Shown: positions 24,771 to 33,488, counted from the first letter of the stretch. The stretch is 43,394 bases of DNA from Beijerinckiaceae bacterium (GCA_022702015.1 JAKONI010000220.1:1-43394), one strand, 5' to 3'. Notes: generated by a model from the sequence alone, not told the origin. Numbers and translations: made by a program.

Positions 24771-27764
24771 TCACTCGCCGGTCAGCGCCGCCTTGGTGCG
24801 CGACCACCAGCCCGCCCGCTTCGGACGATCGGGATCGCTCGGCTCGGTCAGGACGACGGCGACCGGCTCGGCCGGGGGCTCGGCCGCCACCGGGGCCACG
24901 GCGGCGGGGGCCTGAGCCGGTGCCGTTTCCTCGGACGGGGATGCCTCCTGGGCCGGCGCGGCGGCCTCGGCGACCTCCGTCGCGGAGACCGGGGTCTCGC
25001 CGACGGGCTCGGCGGCGGGAACGGTCGGGGCGGCCTCGATGGCCTCAAGGGTCTCGGCGCTCACAGGCTCCTCGGAGGAGGGGCTGACCTCGCCCTCCGT
25101 CTCGCCCGCCTGACCCTCGTCGTCGCGGCCACCGGTCCGCTCCGTCCGGCCACGGCCACCCCGGCGCCCGCGCCGACGGCGACGGCCCTTCTCGCCATCA
25201 CCGGCATTGCCCTCGTCGTTGTCGGCCGCGGCGGAGGCGTCGCCGCCCTCGCCGCCCTCGGCGGCGGGGGCCTCGGCGGACTCGTCCTCGCCCTCGTCCT
25301 CACCTTCGTCGGTATCCTGCTCGGAACCGGACTCCCGGGCCTCCTGACCCTCGGAACGCCCGCCCCGGCGGCGACGGCGACGGCGCCGACGACGGCCTTC
25401 GCCATCCTCGCGGGATTCCTCGCGCTCCTCGCCGGAGGTCTCGGCCGCCTCGACCTCCACCTCGGCGACGGCCTCCGTCTCCTCGGTGTCGTCCTCGGCC
25501 TCATCCTCGAACTCCATCGACGGCGAGATCGCCGTGGCGCGCACGCCCGTGACGGGGCCCTCGGCCCGCTGCGCCGGGTCGCCCCGCTCCAGGGCGAAGG
25601 CCGAGGTCGGCGGGAGGCGCTCGTCGGCGACGATGATCACCGTCACGCCGAAGCGCATCTCGATCTCGTGCAGGTGCGCCCGCTTCTGGTTGAGGATGTA
25701 GAGAGCCACCTCCGTCCGCGTGCGCAGCACGAGGTTGTGGCTCGCCGACTTCAGCAGGGTCTCCTCGATGGAGCGCAGGATGTGCAGGGCCACCGAGGCG
25801 GTCGCCCGCACGAAGCCCGAGCCGCCGCAATGCGGGCAGGGCACCGAGGAGGATTCGAGCAGCCCGGTGCGGATGCGCTGGCGGCTCATCTCCATGAGGC
25901 CGAAGGGCGAGATCCGCCCGACCTGGATGCGCGCCCGGTCGTTCTTCAGGCAGTCGTTCAGCTTCTTCTCGACGGCGCGGTTGTTGCGCTTCTCCTCCAT
26001 GTCGATGAAGTCGATGACGATCAGCCCGGCGAGGTCGCGCAGGCGCAGCTGGCGGGCCACCTCCTCGGCGGCCTCCAGGTTCGTCTTGAGGGCGGTGTCC
26101 TCGATGTCGTGCTCCCGGGTGGAGCGGCCCGAGTTCACGTCGATCGAGACCAGGGCCTCGGTCGGGTTGATGACGAGGTAGCCCCCCGACTTCAGGGAGA
26201 TGTGCGTCGAGAACATCGCATCGAGCTGCTGCTCCACCCCGTAGCGGGCGAAGACCGGCGTCGTGTCGCGGTACGGCTTCACGACCTTGGTCTGGTCGGG
26301 CATCAGCATCCGCATGAAGTCCTTGGCCTCGCGGTAGGCGTCCTCGCCCGCCACGAGCACTTCATCGAGATCCTTGTTGTACAGGTCGCGAATCGCCCGC
26401 TTGATGAGCGAGCCCTCTTCGTAGACGAGGCTCGGGGCGATCGAGGACAGGGTCAGCGCCCGCACCGATTCCCACAGGCGCATCAGGTACTCGAAGTCGC
26501 GGGCGATCTCGGGCTTGGAGCGCGAGGCGCCGGCGGTGCGCAGGATGACGCCCATCCCCTCCGGCACGTCCAGATCGGCCACGACCTCCTTCAGGCGCTT
26601 GCGGTCCGCCGCCGAGGTGATCTTGCGGGAGATGCCGCCGCCACGCCCGGTATTGGGCATCAGCACGGAGTAGCGCCCGGCCAGCGACAGGTAGGTGGTG
26701 AGCGCCGCGCCCTTGGTGCCGCGCTCCTCCTTCACCACCTGCACCAGAATGATCTGGCGGCGCTTGATGACATCCTGGATCTTGTAATGACGGCGCGGGG
26801 CGCGGGGGCGCTCCGGGATTTCGCCCAGGGCATCGCCGCCGACCTGGGCGATCTTCGGCTCGGCGTCGGGGTCGTCGGACTCCTCCTCGTCGCCCTCTTC
26901 CTCGTCGCCCTCTTCCTCGTCGTCCTCGTCCTCGTCGTCCTCTTCGTCGCCCTCATCCTCGTCCGACTCGTCGGCGTCGGTCTCGAGGATCTCGACCGAG
27001 GCCTCGACGGGGGTGGCCTCCGCGAAGGGGGCATCCGTCGCGTCGGCGACGTTCGTCAGCTCCTCGGTGACGGCGATTACCGCCTCGGGGGGAACCTCGG
27101 AATCGAGTTCGGTGGAGGCGGCGACGGGCTCGCCGGGGGCGGGCTCGTCCGAGGCCACGGCGCCTTCGCCGGCCTGGGCTTCGCCCCCGGCGTGCCCCTC
27201 GGCCACGTGACCCTCGGACCCGTAGCCCTCTGAGGCTTGGCCCCCTGAGGCTTGGCCCTCGGTGGCGAGTTCCTCGCGCACCGCCTCGGCGTTGTCCGAC
27301 AGGGCGTCGGGCAGCCCGCCGGCCAGGATCTCCTCGCCCTCGACCGCCTGCACGCCCTCGGCGCCGTCCTCGGCGCTCACGGTCTCGTCGCGGCGCGAGC
27401 GGGCCTCCGCCCGGCGACCGCGGGAGCGGCGGGGCGAGCGGCGGCGGCGCTCCTCGCGCTCGCGGTACTCGTCGGCCTCCCGCGCCTCCTCCTCCAGCAG
27501 CGCCTGCCGGTCGGCGAGGGGGATCTGGTAGTAGTCGGGGTGGATCTCGTTGAAGGCCAGGAAGCCGTGGCGGTTGCCGCCGTACTCCACGAAGGCGGCC
27601 TGGAGCGAGGGCTCCACCCGCGTGACCTTGGCGAGGTAGATGTTGCCGCGAAGCTGGCGGCGGCTGGCGGATTCGAAGTCGAACTCCTCGACCTTAGAAC
27701 CTTGGACCGTGACGACCCGGGTCTCCTCCGGGTGCATCGCGTCGATGAGCATCTTGTTGGCCAT
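24771..27764 (-). CDS. rne: Ribonuclease E (Rne/Rng family)
   Basis: Essential endoribonuclease and scaffold of the RNA degradosome. The 997-residue product has an S1 RNA-binding domain starting near 37. It is split by an insertion of about 240 residues (~83-326) that is Arg-rich, then very acidic (runs of D/E around 264-300); insertions here are typical of alphaproteobacterial RNase E. Catalytic residues D542 (S-I-D-V-N-S-G) and D585 (V-I-D-F-I-D) keep the 43-residue spacing of E. coli D303/D346. The zinc link C643-P-H-C646 is present. Residues ~735-997 are a disordered tail alternating acidic and Arg-rich blocks, probably binding RNA and partner proteins. ATG at 27764; the upstream leader holds several hairpins. 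Confidence 0.96.
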   Translation of the reverse strand: MANKMLIDAMHPEETRVVTVQGSKVEEFDFESASRRQLRGNIYLAKVTRVEPSLQAAFVEYGGNRHGFLAFNEIHPDYYQIPLADRQALLEEEAREADEYREREERRRRSPRRSRGRRAEARSRRDETVSAEDGAEGVQAVEGEEILAGGLPDALSDNAEAVREELATEGQASGGQASEGYGSEGHVAEGHAGGEAQAGEGAVASDEPAPGEPVAASTELDSEVPPEAVIAVTEELTNVADATDAPFAEATPVEASVEILETDADESDEDEGDEEDDEDEDDEEEGDEEEGDEEESDDPDAEPKIAQVGGDALGEIPERPRAPRRHYKIQDVIKRRQIILVQVVKEERGTKGAALTTYLSLAGRYSVLMPNTGRGGGISRKITSAADRKRLKEVVADLDVPEGMGVILRTAGASRSKPEIARDFEYLMRLWESVRALTLSSIAPSLVYEEGSLIKRAIRDLYNKDLDEVLVAGEDAYREAKDFMRMLMPDQTKVVKPYRDTTPVFARYGVEQQLDAMFSTHISLKSGGYLVINPTEALVSIDVNSGRSTREHDIEDTALKTNLEAAEEVARQLRLRDLAGLIVIDFIDMEEKRNNRAVEKKLNDCLKNDRARIQVGRISPFGLMEMSRQRIRTGLLESSSVPCPHCGGSGFVRATASVALHILRSIEETLLKSASHNLVLRTRTEVALYILNQKRAHLHEIEMRFGVTVIIVADERLPPTSAFALERGDPAQRAEGPVTGVRATAISPSMEFEDEAEDDTEETEAVAEVEVEAAETSGEEREESREDGEGRRRRRRRRRRGGRSEGQEARESGSEQDTDEGEDEGEDESAEAPAAEGGEGGDASAAADNDEGNAGDGEKGRRRRRGRRGGRGRTERTGGRDDEGQAGETEGEVSPSSEEPVSAETLEAIEAAPTVPAAEPVGETPVSATEVAEAAAPAQEASPSEETAPAQAPAAVAPVAAEPPAEPVAVVLTEPSDPDRPKRAGWWSRTKAALTGE

Positions 27765-28319
27765 GACGAACTCTCGGCATGGCGGCCGACGTCTCGCTCC
27801 GTGCCCGGAGCCCCGGCGGCGCCTCGCCCGACTGCGAAACCGTCGGGCGCGGGGCCGGCCTCGTCACCGAGGCCGCGGGGAAGGGGGATGGGATTGTGCC
27901 GTCAACCGCCGTCTGGCGCCCTGGGCGCCGGGGGTTGAAAATGGCCGGCGGGATGAAGGAAACGGCGCGGCGCGTCGTGCGTGCGCGCGGGGCACGAGCA
28001 GCGGCAAGCGGTGCTGTGCGTCCCTCCATCGTGTGCCGACCTCTCGAAAGCATCTCGACCGGTCAGAAAAGGCCGGCCGTGAAATCCTGGTGCGGCGAAG
28101 ATCGCCGCGTCGTCCGACACCTGTCCGGTCGATCAAGTGGTCCGCCGTCGCCCGGGCGGGTGAAAGCCCCGCTGCGACGCCGCGTCCGCTTTCTCAGTAG
28201 AATTCGGCCGCGTCCACGAGCCGCGGATGCGGCCGGCGGGACCGGAAAGGGGTCGGTATCATTACAAACCGTGGCAGCGGTTTGGCAAGGGCCGCCTGCG
28301 TGATCGAGTCACGCAAACG
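27765..28319. other. Long rne upstream region with hairpin-rich leader
   Basis: About 555 bases between rne and the end of glcF, both on the minus strand. Three perfect hairpins stand within 165 nt of the rne ATG: 27826-27848 (7-bp stem, 9-nt loop), 27857-27874 (7-bp stem, TCAC loop) and 27915-27929 (6-bp stem, CTG loop). In E. coli the rne leader mediates autoregulation; a similar role here is inference. TTGACG on the minus strand (about 27900-27905) could be a -35, but the -10 is poor. The remaining ~380 bases show no gene I can support. Confidence 0.5.
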
Positions 28320-29651
28320 TCACTCCGCCGCCACAAGTTGCGGGACAAGACCATCGAGGGCCGCCGGTTTCGGACCGCCGGTCGCCCAATCCAGCAACTC
28401 GACCGTGTGGACGATGGGGATGGCGGTGCCCTTCCCGATCTGCGTCGCGCAGCCGATGTTGCCGGTGGCGATCACGTCCGGCCGGATCCGCTCGATGTTC
28501 GCGACCTTGCGGGCCCGCAGCTTCCCGGCGATCTCCGGCTGGAGGATGTTGTAGGTCCCCGCCGAGCCGCAGCAGATATGCCCCTCGGGCACGTCCTTCA
28601 CGGTGAAGCCCGCCTTCTTCAGGAGGGCCTTCGGCTCGGTGCGGATGCCCTGGCCGTGCTGCATCGAGCAGGCGGAGTGGTAGGCGACCACGAGGTCGCT
28701 CTCCACCACCGGAGGGATCAGCCCGAGGGTCGCGACGAACTCGGTCACGTCCTTGGCCAGGGCCGAGACCCGGGCCGCCTTCTCCGCGTAGGCGGGGTCG
28801 TCCCGGAACATGAAGCCGTAATCCTTGATCGTCGTGCCGCAGCCGGAGGCGGTGACGAGGATCGCGTCGAGCCCCTTGGCGATCTCGGCGTCCCAGGCAT
28901 CGATCGCCTGCTTGGCGTGGGCGTGGGCGGAATGCTCCTTACCCATGTGGTGGGTGAGCGCCCCGCAGCATCCTTCCTGCGCCTGCACCACCTCGACCCC
29001 GTGGCGGTTGAGGAGGCGGATCGCTGCCTCGTTGAAGTCCGGGCGCAGGACGCTCTGGGCGCAGCCGCGCAGCAGGGCGACGCGCTTCTCCGGGCGCCCC
29101 TGCCGGGGCGGGAAGGTGCCCGGTCGGTTGGTGGGGTTGCGGGCGGGCATGGTGGCGGGGGCGAGGTCCAGCATCGCCGCGAGACGGTTGCCGACCTGAG
29201 GCAGGCGGGCGACGAGGCCCCGGAGCGGCTGACCGAGCTTGGCCGCCCTGAGCGCGAGGCGGAACCGGGCGGGGTAGGGGAGGACGAAGGCGAGGACCGC
29301 CCGCAGCAGCCTGTCGCCCGCCGGCCGTTCGTAGGTCTCCTCGATATGCGCCCGCGCATGATCGACGAGGTGCATGTAGTGCACCCCGGACGGGCAGGTG
29401 GTCATGCAGGACAGGCAGGTGAGGCAGCGGTCGACGTGGCGCACCACCTCGGCGCTCGCCGCCTTGCCCCCCTCCAGCATGTCCTTGATCAGGTAGATCC
29501 GCCCCCTGGGAGAATCGAGCTCGTCGCCGAGCAGCAGGTAGGTCGGGCAGGTCGCGGTGCAGAAGCCGCAATGCACGCAGGTCCGCAGGATCTTCTCCGA
29601 GGCCGCCAGGGCGGGGTCGGCGAGCTGGGCGAGGGTGAAGTTGGTCTGCAC
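28320..29651 (-). CDS. glcF: Glycolate oxidase iron–sulfur subunit
   Basis: Iron–sulfur subunit of the membrane-associated glycolate dehydrogenase that oxidises glycolate to glyoxylate. The 443 residues carry two 4Fe-4S motifs, C25-x-x-C28-x-x-C31-x-x-x-C35 and C76-x-x-C79-x-x-C82-x-x-x-C86. Two CCG domains follow (G-C-C-G-A-L-T-H-H and later C-C-G-S-A-G-T-Y-N). The start is a GTG at 29651, preceded by AGG; no ATG lies near the conserved Q-T-N-F-T-L beginning. It follows glcE after 53 nt on the same strand. Confidence 0.94.
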   Translation of the reverse strand: MQTNFTLAQLADPALAASEKILRTCVHCGFCTATCPTYLLLGDELDSPRGRIYLIKDMLEGGKAASAEVVRHVDRCLTCLSCMTTCPSGVHYMHLVDHARAHIEETYERPAGDRLLRAVLAFVLPYPARFRLALRAAKLGQPLRGLVARLPQVGNRLAAMLDLAPATMPARNPTNRPGTFPPRQGRPEKRVALLRGCAQSVLRPDFNEAAIRLLNRHGVEVVQAQEGCCGALTHHMGKEHSAHAHAKQAIDAWDAEIAKGLDAILVTASGCGTTIKDYGFMFRDDPAYAEKAARVSALAKDVTEFVATLGLIPPVVESDLVVAYHSACSMQHGQGIRTEPKALLKKAGFTVKDVPEGHICCGSAGTYNILQPEIAGKLRARKVANIERIRPDVIATGNIGCATQIGKGTAIPIVHTVELLDWATGGPKPAALDGLVPQLVAAE

Positions 29652-29678
29652 GGTTCGATCCTGCCTCAAGGCTCTCCG

Positions 29679-29697
29679 CCCCCTCGCGGGGAGGGGG
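29679..29697. repeat. Short palindrome between glcE and glcF
   Basis: CCCCCTC-GCGGG-GAGGGGG is a perfect 7-bp stem with a 5-nt loop in the 53-nt glcE–glcF gap. It may tune glcF expression relative to glcE or be a small mobile palindrome; similar short GC hairpins occur after rne. Confidence 0.4.
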
Positions 29698-29704
29698 AAG
29701 ACGG

Positions 29705-30892
29705 TCAAATCCCCGCGTACATCCGGCCGGGGTTGAAGATCGCCGCCGGGTCGTGGGCGGCCTTTATGCCGGCGGTGATCCGCATCAGCGCCTCGGGTTG
29801 CGGCGCGAAGACCGGCACGGCGGCGCGCACCGCGTCGGGGGCCCGCACCAAAGTCGCGTGGCCCCCCTGCGCCCGGACGGCGGCGCGCACCGCCTCCGCT
29901 CCAGCATCGCCCCCGGCGGGCGTCGCCAGCCAGACGAGGCCGCCGGCCCAATCGTAGAACCACCGGGCCGAGGTCTTCGCCGCCACGGCGGCCGTGACCG
30001 CCGGCCCCCGGGACGGAGCCGTCGAGATCCGCCACAGGGCCTCGCCCTGCGGTTCCGCCAGGGGGCCGGCGTCGCGCACGGTCCGCCACAGGGCGGCCCC
30101 GGCCTCGCCCTCCAGGATCTCGGGGGTGCCGTAGCGTTTCAGCAGGCGGCGCAGCTCGCCGAGCCGGTAGGTGATGGAGTCCGAGAAGCCTTCGAGGCGC
30201 ATCAGCGTCCGGGCCTCCGGGGTGCCGAGCCCGGCGGGCAGGTGGGCCGCGCCGGTCAGCTCGAAGGGCGAGCCGAGGGCCGCCGCCAGGGCCTCCACCG
30301 CGCGGGCGTCGTCGAGGCCGGCGAAGACCAGGGTCGCCACCCGCTCGTTGACCGGCAGCACCTTGAAGATCACCTCGGTGAGCAGTCCCAGCGTGCCGTG
30401 GGCGCCGGCCATGAGTTTCACGAGGTCGAGGCCGGTGACGTTCTTCATCACCCGCCCCCCCGACTTGATCGCCTCGCCCCGTCCGTTGACGAAGCGCACG
30501 CCGATGAGGCTGTCGCGGGCGGCGCCGGCATTGATGCGCCGGGGGCCGGAATTGTTGATCGCCGCCACGGCGCCGATGGTGGGCTCGCCGGTGGTGCCGT
30601 AGATCGCGCGGTAATCCACCGGCTCGAAGGTCAGCATCTGGCTGCGGGAGGCCAGCAGCGCCTCCACCTCGGCCAGCGGCGTGCCGGCGCGGGCGCCGAT
30701 CACCATCTCGGCGGGCTCGTAGAGGGTGACGCCGGTGAGGCCCCGCGCGGAGAGGGTCGCCTCGTCCTGCGGCGGGCGGCCGAGCCCCGCCTTCGTGTCG
30801 CCGCCGACGATCCGCAGCCGCTCCGCCCGGCCCGCCGCCGCGCGCACGCGCTCACAGGCCTCCGCCTCCGTCCCGGGCTCGCTGCCGCCCAT
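29705..30892 (-). CDS. glcE: Glycolate oxidase FAD-binding subunit
   Basis: FAD-binding accessory subunit of glycolate dehydrogenase. The 395 residues have an N-terminal PCMH-type FAD domain (about 1-180) with the typical P-T-I-G-A-V-A-A-I-N-N-S-G-P (104-117), R-D-S-L-I-G-V and K-N-V-T-G-L-D-L. The C-terminal end G-I-K-A-A-H-D-P-A-A-I-F-N-P-G-R-M is the flavin-oxidase signature. Some relatives are shorter (~350). glcF follows directly, but the catalytic glcD expected upstream is absent; a small hypothetical gene and tetR lie there. glcD must be elsewhere, or a different dehydrogenase partners GlcE/GlcF. Confidence 0.93.
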   Translation of the reverse strand: MGGSEPGTEAEACERVRAAAGRAERLRIVGGDTKAGLGRPPQDEATLSARGLTGVTLYEPAEMVIGARAGTPLAEVEALLASRSQMLTFEPVDYRAIYGTTGEPTIGAVAAINNSGPRRINAGAARDSLIGVRFVNGRGEAIKSGGRVMKNVTGLDLVKLMAGAHGTLGLLTEVIFKVLPVNERVATLVFAGLDDARAVEALAAALGSPFELTGAAHLPAGLGTPEARTLMRLEGFSDSITYRLGELRRLLKRYGTPEILEGEAGAALWRTVRDAGPLAEPQGEALWRISTAPSRGPAVTAAVAAKTSARWFYDWAGGLVWLATPAGGDAGAEAVRAAVRAQGGHATLVRAPDAVRAAVPVFAPQPEALMRITAGIKAAHDPAAIFNPGRMYAGI

Positions 30893-31139
30893 CGTTCCCC
30901 GCCCCGCGCTCTTTCATTGGTCCAGATCCAGGAAGGGTGTCGCCGGAACCGCCGGAGGTTGCAAGCCGGGCATCCGGCCGCGCCTTTCACCGGGCGGGGT
31001 TTCTCGCATCAAGGTTTGTCCCGCATCCCCAGACATGCTGTCGCGCACGGGAGCGGCGGTGCGCGATGGACGGAAGCGGCCCTCCCATCGCATAAGGGGG
31101 GGCCTTCACACCGTCGGACAGGTCTACCGGGTCGGACTC

Positions 31140-31370
31140 ATGGAGAGAATCGCGGCAAGCATCGCCCAGGTCGCGGCGGAGGCCCTGCTGAGGGCCGGGA
31201 CGGGGCCGAACGGTCAGGTCGTCGACCTCCCCCCGGCGGTGCTGGACGGCCTCAACGCCTGGATCGCCAGCCGGGCCGATCCGAAGCCCACCATCCCGGA
31301 GGCGATCCGCACCGGCATATCCGAGTGGCTCTCGGCCCAGGGCTACCTGCCGGGCGGGGAGGGGGCGTAG
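31140..31370 (+). CDS. Small hypothetical protein
   Basis: A 76-residue protein of unknown function. The N-terminal half is helical (R-I-A-A-S-I-A-Q-V-A-A-E-A-L-L); the second half contains K-P-T-I-P-E-A-I-R-T-G-I-S-E-W-L, which resembles the helices of ribbon-helix-helix proteins. A DNA-binding or antitoxin-like role is only a guess. I use the ATG at 31140; upstream in-frame starts exist. Its 3' end overlaps the convergent tetR gene by 28 nt. Confidence 0.55.
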   Translation: MERIAASIAQVAAEALLRAGTGPNGQVVDLPPAVLDGLNAWIASRADPKPTIPEAIRTGISEWLSAQGYLPGGEGA

Positions 31371-32005
31371 CGGGACAGGAAGAGGGCCACCGCCTCCTCC
31401 ACCCGGGCCGCGATCCGCTCCGCTGTCATCGGCCGCTCCGGCGGGCGCAGGAGGTTGACGACGGTCTCGTTGCCCATCACCGCGCCGATGAACAGGGAGG
31501 CCGCGAGCGCCGGGTCCCCGCCGGTGAAGGCGCCGTCGCGTTCGGCCGCCTTCAGGTAATCCGTCAACCGCCGGCTCGTGCGCTCGGGCCCCGCCGTGAA
31601 CAGGGCCATGCCGAGGGCGGGGTTGCTCACCGTCTCCGTCACCACGATCCGCAGGAGAGCGATCACCTCCGGCCCGCTCATCGCCCGCAGCAGGTTGAGG
31701 CCGAGGTCGCGCAGCACGTCGGGCAGGCCCGCCCCGCTGTCGAAATTCGCGTCGAGGGTGGCGCGCAACTCCTCCGTCCGCGCCAGGACGATCTCGATCA
31801 CGAGGTTGTCCTTGCTGAGGAAATGCCGGTAGAGGGTCTCCTTCGAAGCCCCGGCCTGCTCGGCCACCCGCTGCATCGTCGTCTCGGCGAATCCCTGGCG
31901 CAGCAGGATCCGCTCGGCCACCGCGAGGATTTCCCGCCGACGGCGTTGCCCCCGCGGCACAGGGCGGGTTTGACGCCCGTGGGTGGTATCGTCTCCCGTT
32001 GACAT
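31343..32005 (-). CDS. TetR family transcriptional regulator of the adjacent efflux operon
   Basis: One-component repressor, 220 residues. The N-terminal helix-turn-helix is clear (E-I-L-A-V-A-E-R-I-L-L, then T-T-M-Q-R-V-A-E-Q-A-G-A-S-K-E-T-L-Y-R-H-F, about 42-67). The C-terminal part is a TetR_C-type ligand domain, residues ~80-215, whose ligand is probably an exported compound. I use the ATG at 32005; a longer frame to 32131 would run through the operator. It is divergent from emrA–emrB–nodT. The palindrome 32025-32050 between them is its likely operator. The -35 of the operon promoter overlaps its start codon. Confidence 0.92.
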   Translation of the reverse strand: MSTGDDTTHGRQTRPVPRGQRRRREILAVAERILLRQGFAETTMQRVAEQAGASKETLYRHFLSKDNLVIEIVLARTEELRATLDANFDSGAGLPDVLRDLGLNLLRAMSGPEVIALLRIVVTETVSNPALGMALFTAGPERTSRRLTDYLKAAERDGAFTGGDPALAASLFIGAVMGNETVVNLLRPPERPMTAERIAARVEEAVALFLSRYAPSPPGR

Positions 32006-32028
32006 CTTCGACGTTGCCCCTCTTATAA
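31999..32028 (+). promoter_or_regulatory. Candidate promoter of the efflux operon
   Basis: TTGACA (31999-32004, full consensus), an 18-nt spacer, then TTATAA (32023-32028); CTTATA gives a 17-nt spacer. Transcription would start near 32035. The -10 overlaps the left arm of the 32025-32050 palindrome, so bound repressor would block polymerase. Confidence 0.6.
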
Positions 32029-32050
32029 GCGTACCTAACGGTTCGCTTAT
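32025..32050. promoter_or_regulatory. Operator-like palindrome for TetR
   Basis: ATAAGCG (32025-32031) and CGCTTAT (32044-32050) are perfect inverted arms. Inner ACC/GGT pairs extend the dyad to 26 bp with one mismatch on each side. Its position between divergent tetR and the efflux operon, on top of the -10, is what a TetR autorepressor site looks like. Confidence 0.65.
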
Positions 32051-32129
32051 GTCGGTGCAACGGCACCCGGGATGCTGGCCGTTCAGTCCTGCCGCCCTCC
32101 GGCGCAGGGTCAGGATCGAGCAGCCAAGC

Positions 32130-33488
32130 ATGCGTGAGGACGACGAGGCGTTCGGGCAGCGGTCGGGCCGTGGGCGGCCCGCATCCCGGCGCCGGGACTA
32201 CCTCGATCTCGGGGGCGACCGGGACCGCGACGCCCCCGAGGGCGAAGGTCAACCGGAATCCGGGCGGCAGGGCGGAAACGCCCCGAGCCGGGCCTCGGAC
32301 GAGGACCAGGATCACGGCAAGGACCGGGATCGGGGCAAGAGCCAGGGCAAGGCCCAGGATGAGGGCAAGGGCCAGGACCAGAGCCAGGATCAGGGCAAGG
32401 ATCAGGGCGGGGACGACAAGCAGGGCCAGGACGACAGCATGCGGCGGCGCAAGAAGCGCCGGCCCCTCGTCATCGGCATCGCCGCCCTGGTGATCGTCGC
32501 GCTGATCGGCGGCGGGATCTACTATTGGCTCACGACCCGGGGCAAAGCCTCGACGGACGACGCCTACACCGACGGCAACATCGTCAACATCGCGCCGCAG
32601 GTGGCGGGTCAGGTCGTCACCCTCGACGTGACCGACAACCAGTTCGTCCACAAGGGCGACCCGCTGTTCCACATCGACGCCCGGCAATACGTGTTCAGCC
32701 AGGAGCAGGCGCAGGGCCAACTCGACACCACCAAGGCGCAGGCGGCGAGCCAGAAGCTCGGCGTCGAGATCGCCCGGAAGAACTTCCCCGCCGCCTTCGA
32801 ACTGGCCAAGGCCAACCTCGATTCGGCCAAGGCCAACCTGCAACTCCAGCAGTCGAACTACGATCGGCAGAAGAGCCTGCCGAAGCTCGCCACCACCCAG
32901 CAGGAGGTGGACACCACGGCGGCGAACCGGGAGCAGGCCAAGGCCCAGGTGGAGCAGGCCGAGGCGAGGAAGATCCAGGCCGAGCCGGTGAAGCAGAACA
33001 TCGCCCAGTCCGAGGAGCAGGTCAGCCAGACGCAGGGGCAGCTTGAGCAGGCGCAGGGGCGCCTCGACCGGGCGAAGCTCGATGTCGAGTGGGCGGTGGT
33101 GCGCGCGCCGCAGGACGGCTGGGTGACCCGGCGCAACGTCAACGCGGGGGACTACGTCTCCTCGGGCCAGCGGGTGATGTCGCTGGTCACCACCGATGTC
33201 TGGGTGACGGCGAACTTCAAGGAGACGCAGCTCGACGGGATGCGCCCCGGCCAGAAGGTGACGATCGCCATCGACGCCTATCCCGACCTCGACCTGCAAG
33301 GTCACATCGACTCGATCCAGCGTGGCTCCGGCTCGAAGTTTTCCGCCTTCCCGGCGGAGAACGCCACGGGCAACTTCATCAAGATCGTGCAGCGGGTGCC
33401 GGTGAAGATCGTGATCGATTCCGGCCTGAAGAAGGACGAGCCCCTTCCGCTCGGCATCAGCGTCGAGCCCACGGTGATGCTCAAGTGA
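32130..33488 (+). CDS. emrA: EmrA/HlyD-type membrane-fusion protein of MFS efflux system
   Basis: Periplasmic adaptor joining the MFS pump to the outer-membrane channel. The 452 residues start with a cytoplasmic extension of about 104 residues, very rich in Asp, Gln, Gly and Lys (imperfect Q-D-Q-G-K-type repeats, 58-103). One transmembrane helix (about 112-133) follows, then a biotinyl-lipoyl-like domain (S-T-D-D-A-Y-T-D-G-N-I-V), a long coiled-coil hairpin (~185-310) and the beta-barrel end. EmrA homologues usually have only a short N-terminal tail, so the extension is unusual. I use the ATG at 32130; in-frame 32049 lies within the operator palindrome. Its stop overlaps the emrB GTG. Confidence 0.9.
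   Translation: MREDDEAFGQRSGRGRPASRRRDYLDLGGDRDRDAPEGEGQPESGRQGGNAPSRASDEDQDHGKDRDRGKSQGKAQDEGKGQDQSQDQGKDQGGDDKQGQDDSMRRRKKRRPLVIGIAALVIVALIGGGIYYWLTTRGKASTDDAYTDGNIVNIAPQVAGQVVTLDVTDNQFVHKGDPLFHIDARQYVFSQEQAQGQLDTTKAQAASQKLGVEIARKNFPAAFELAKANLDSAKANLQLQQSNYDRQKSLPKLATTQQEVDTTAANREQAKAQVEQAEARKIQAEPVKQNIAQSEEQVSQTQGQLEQAQGRLDRAKLDVEWAVVRAPQDGWVTRRNVNAGDYVSSGQRVMSLVTTDVWVTANFKETQLDGMRPGQKVTIAIDAYPDLDLQGHIDSIQRGSGSKFSAFPAENATGNFIKIVQRVPVKIVIDSGLKKDEPLPLGISVEPTVMLK

Noticed and set aside
29645-29670. GGTTCGATCC resembling a tRNA T-loop
   Set aside because: The flanks cannot form the T-stem and no acceptor or anticodon arm is present; it is the ribosome-binding region of glcF read on the other strand.
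30726-31139. N-terminal extension of the small protein at 31140 back to 30726
   Set aside because: It overlaps the glcE 5' end in antisense and has no conserved look; the ATG at 31140 starts the compact helical part.
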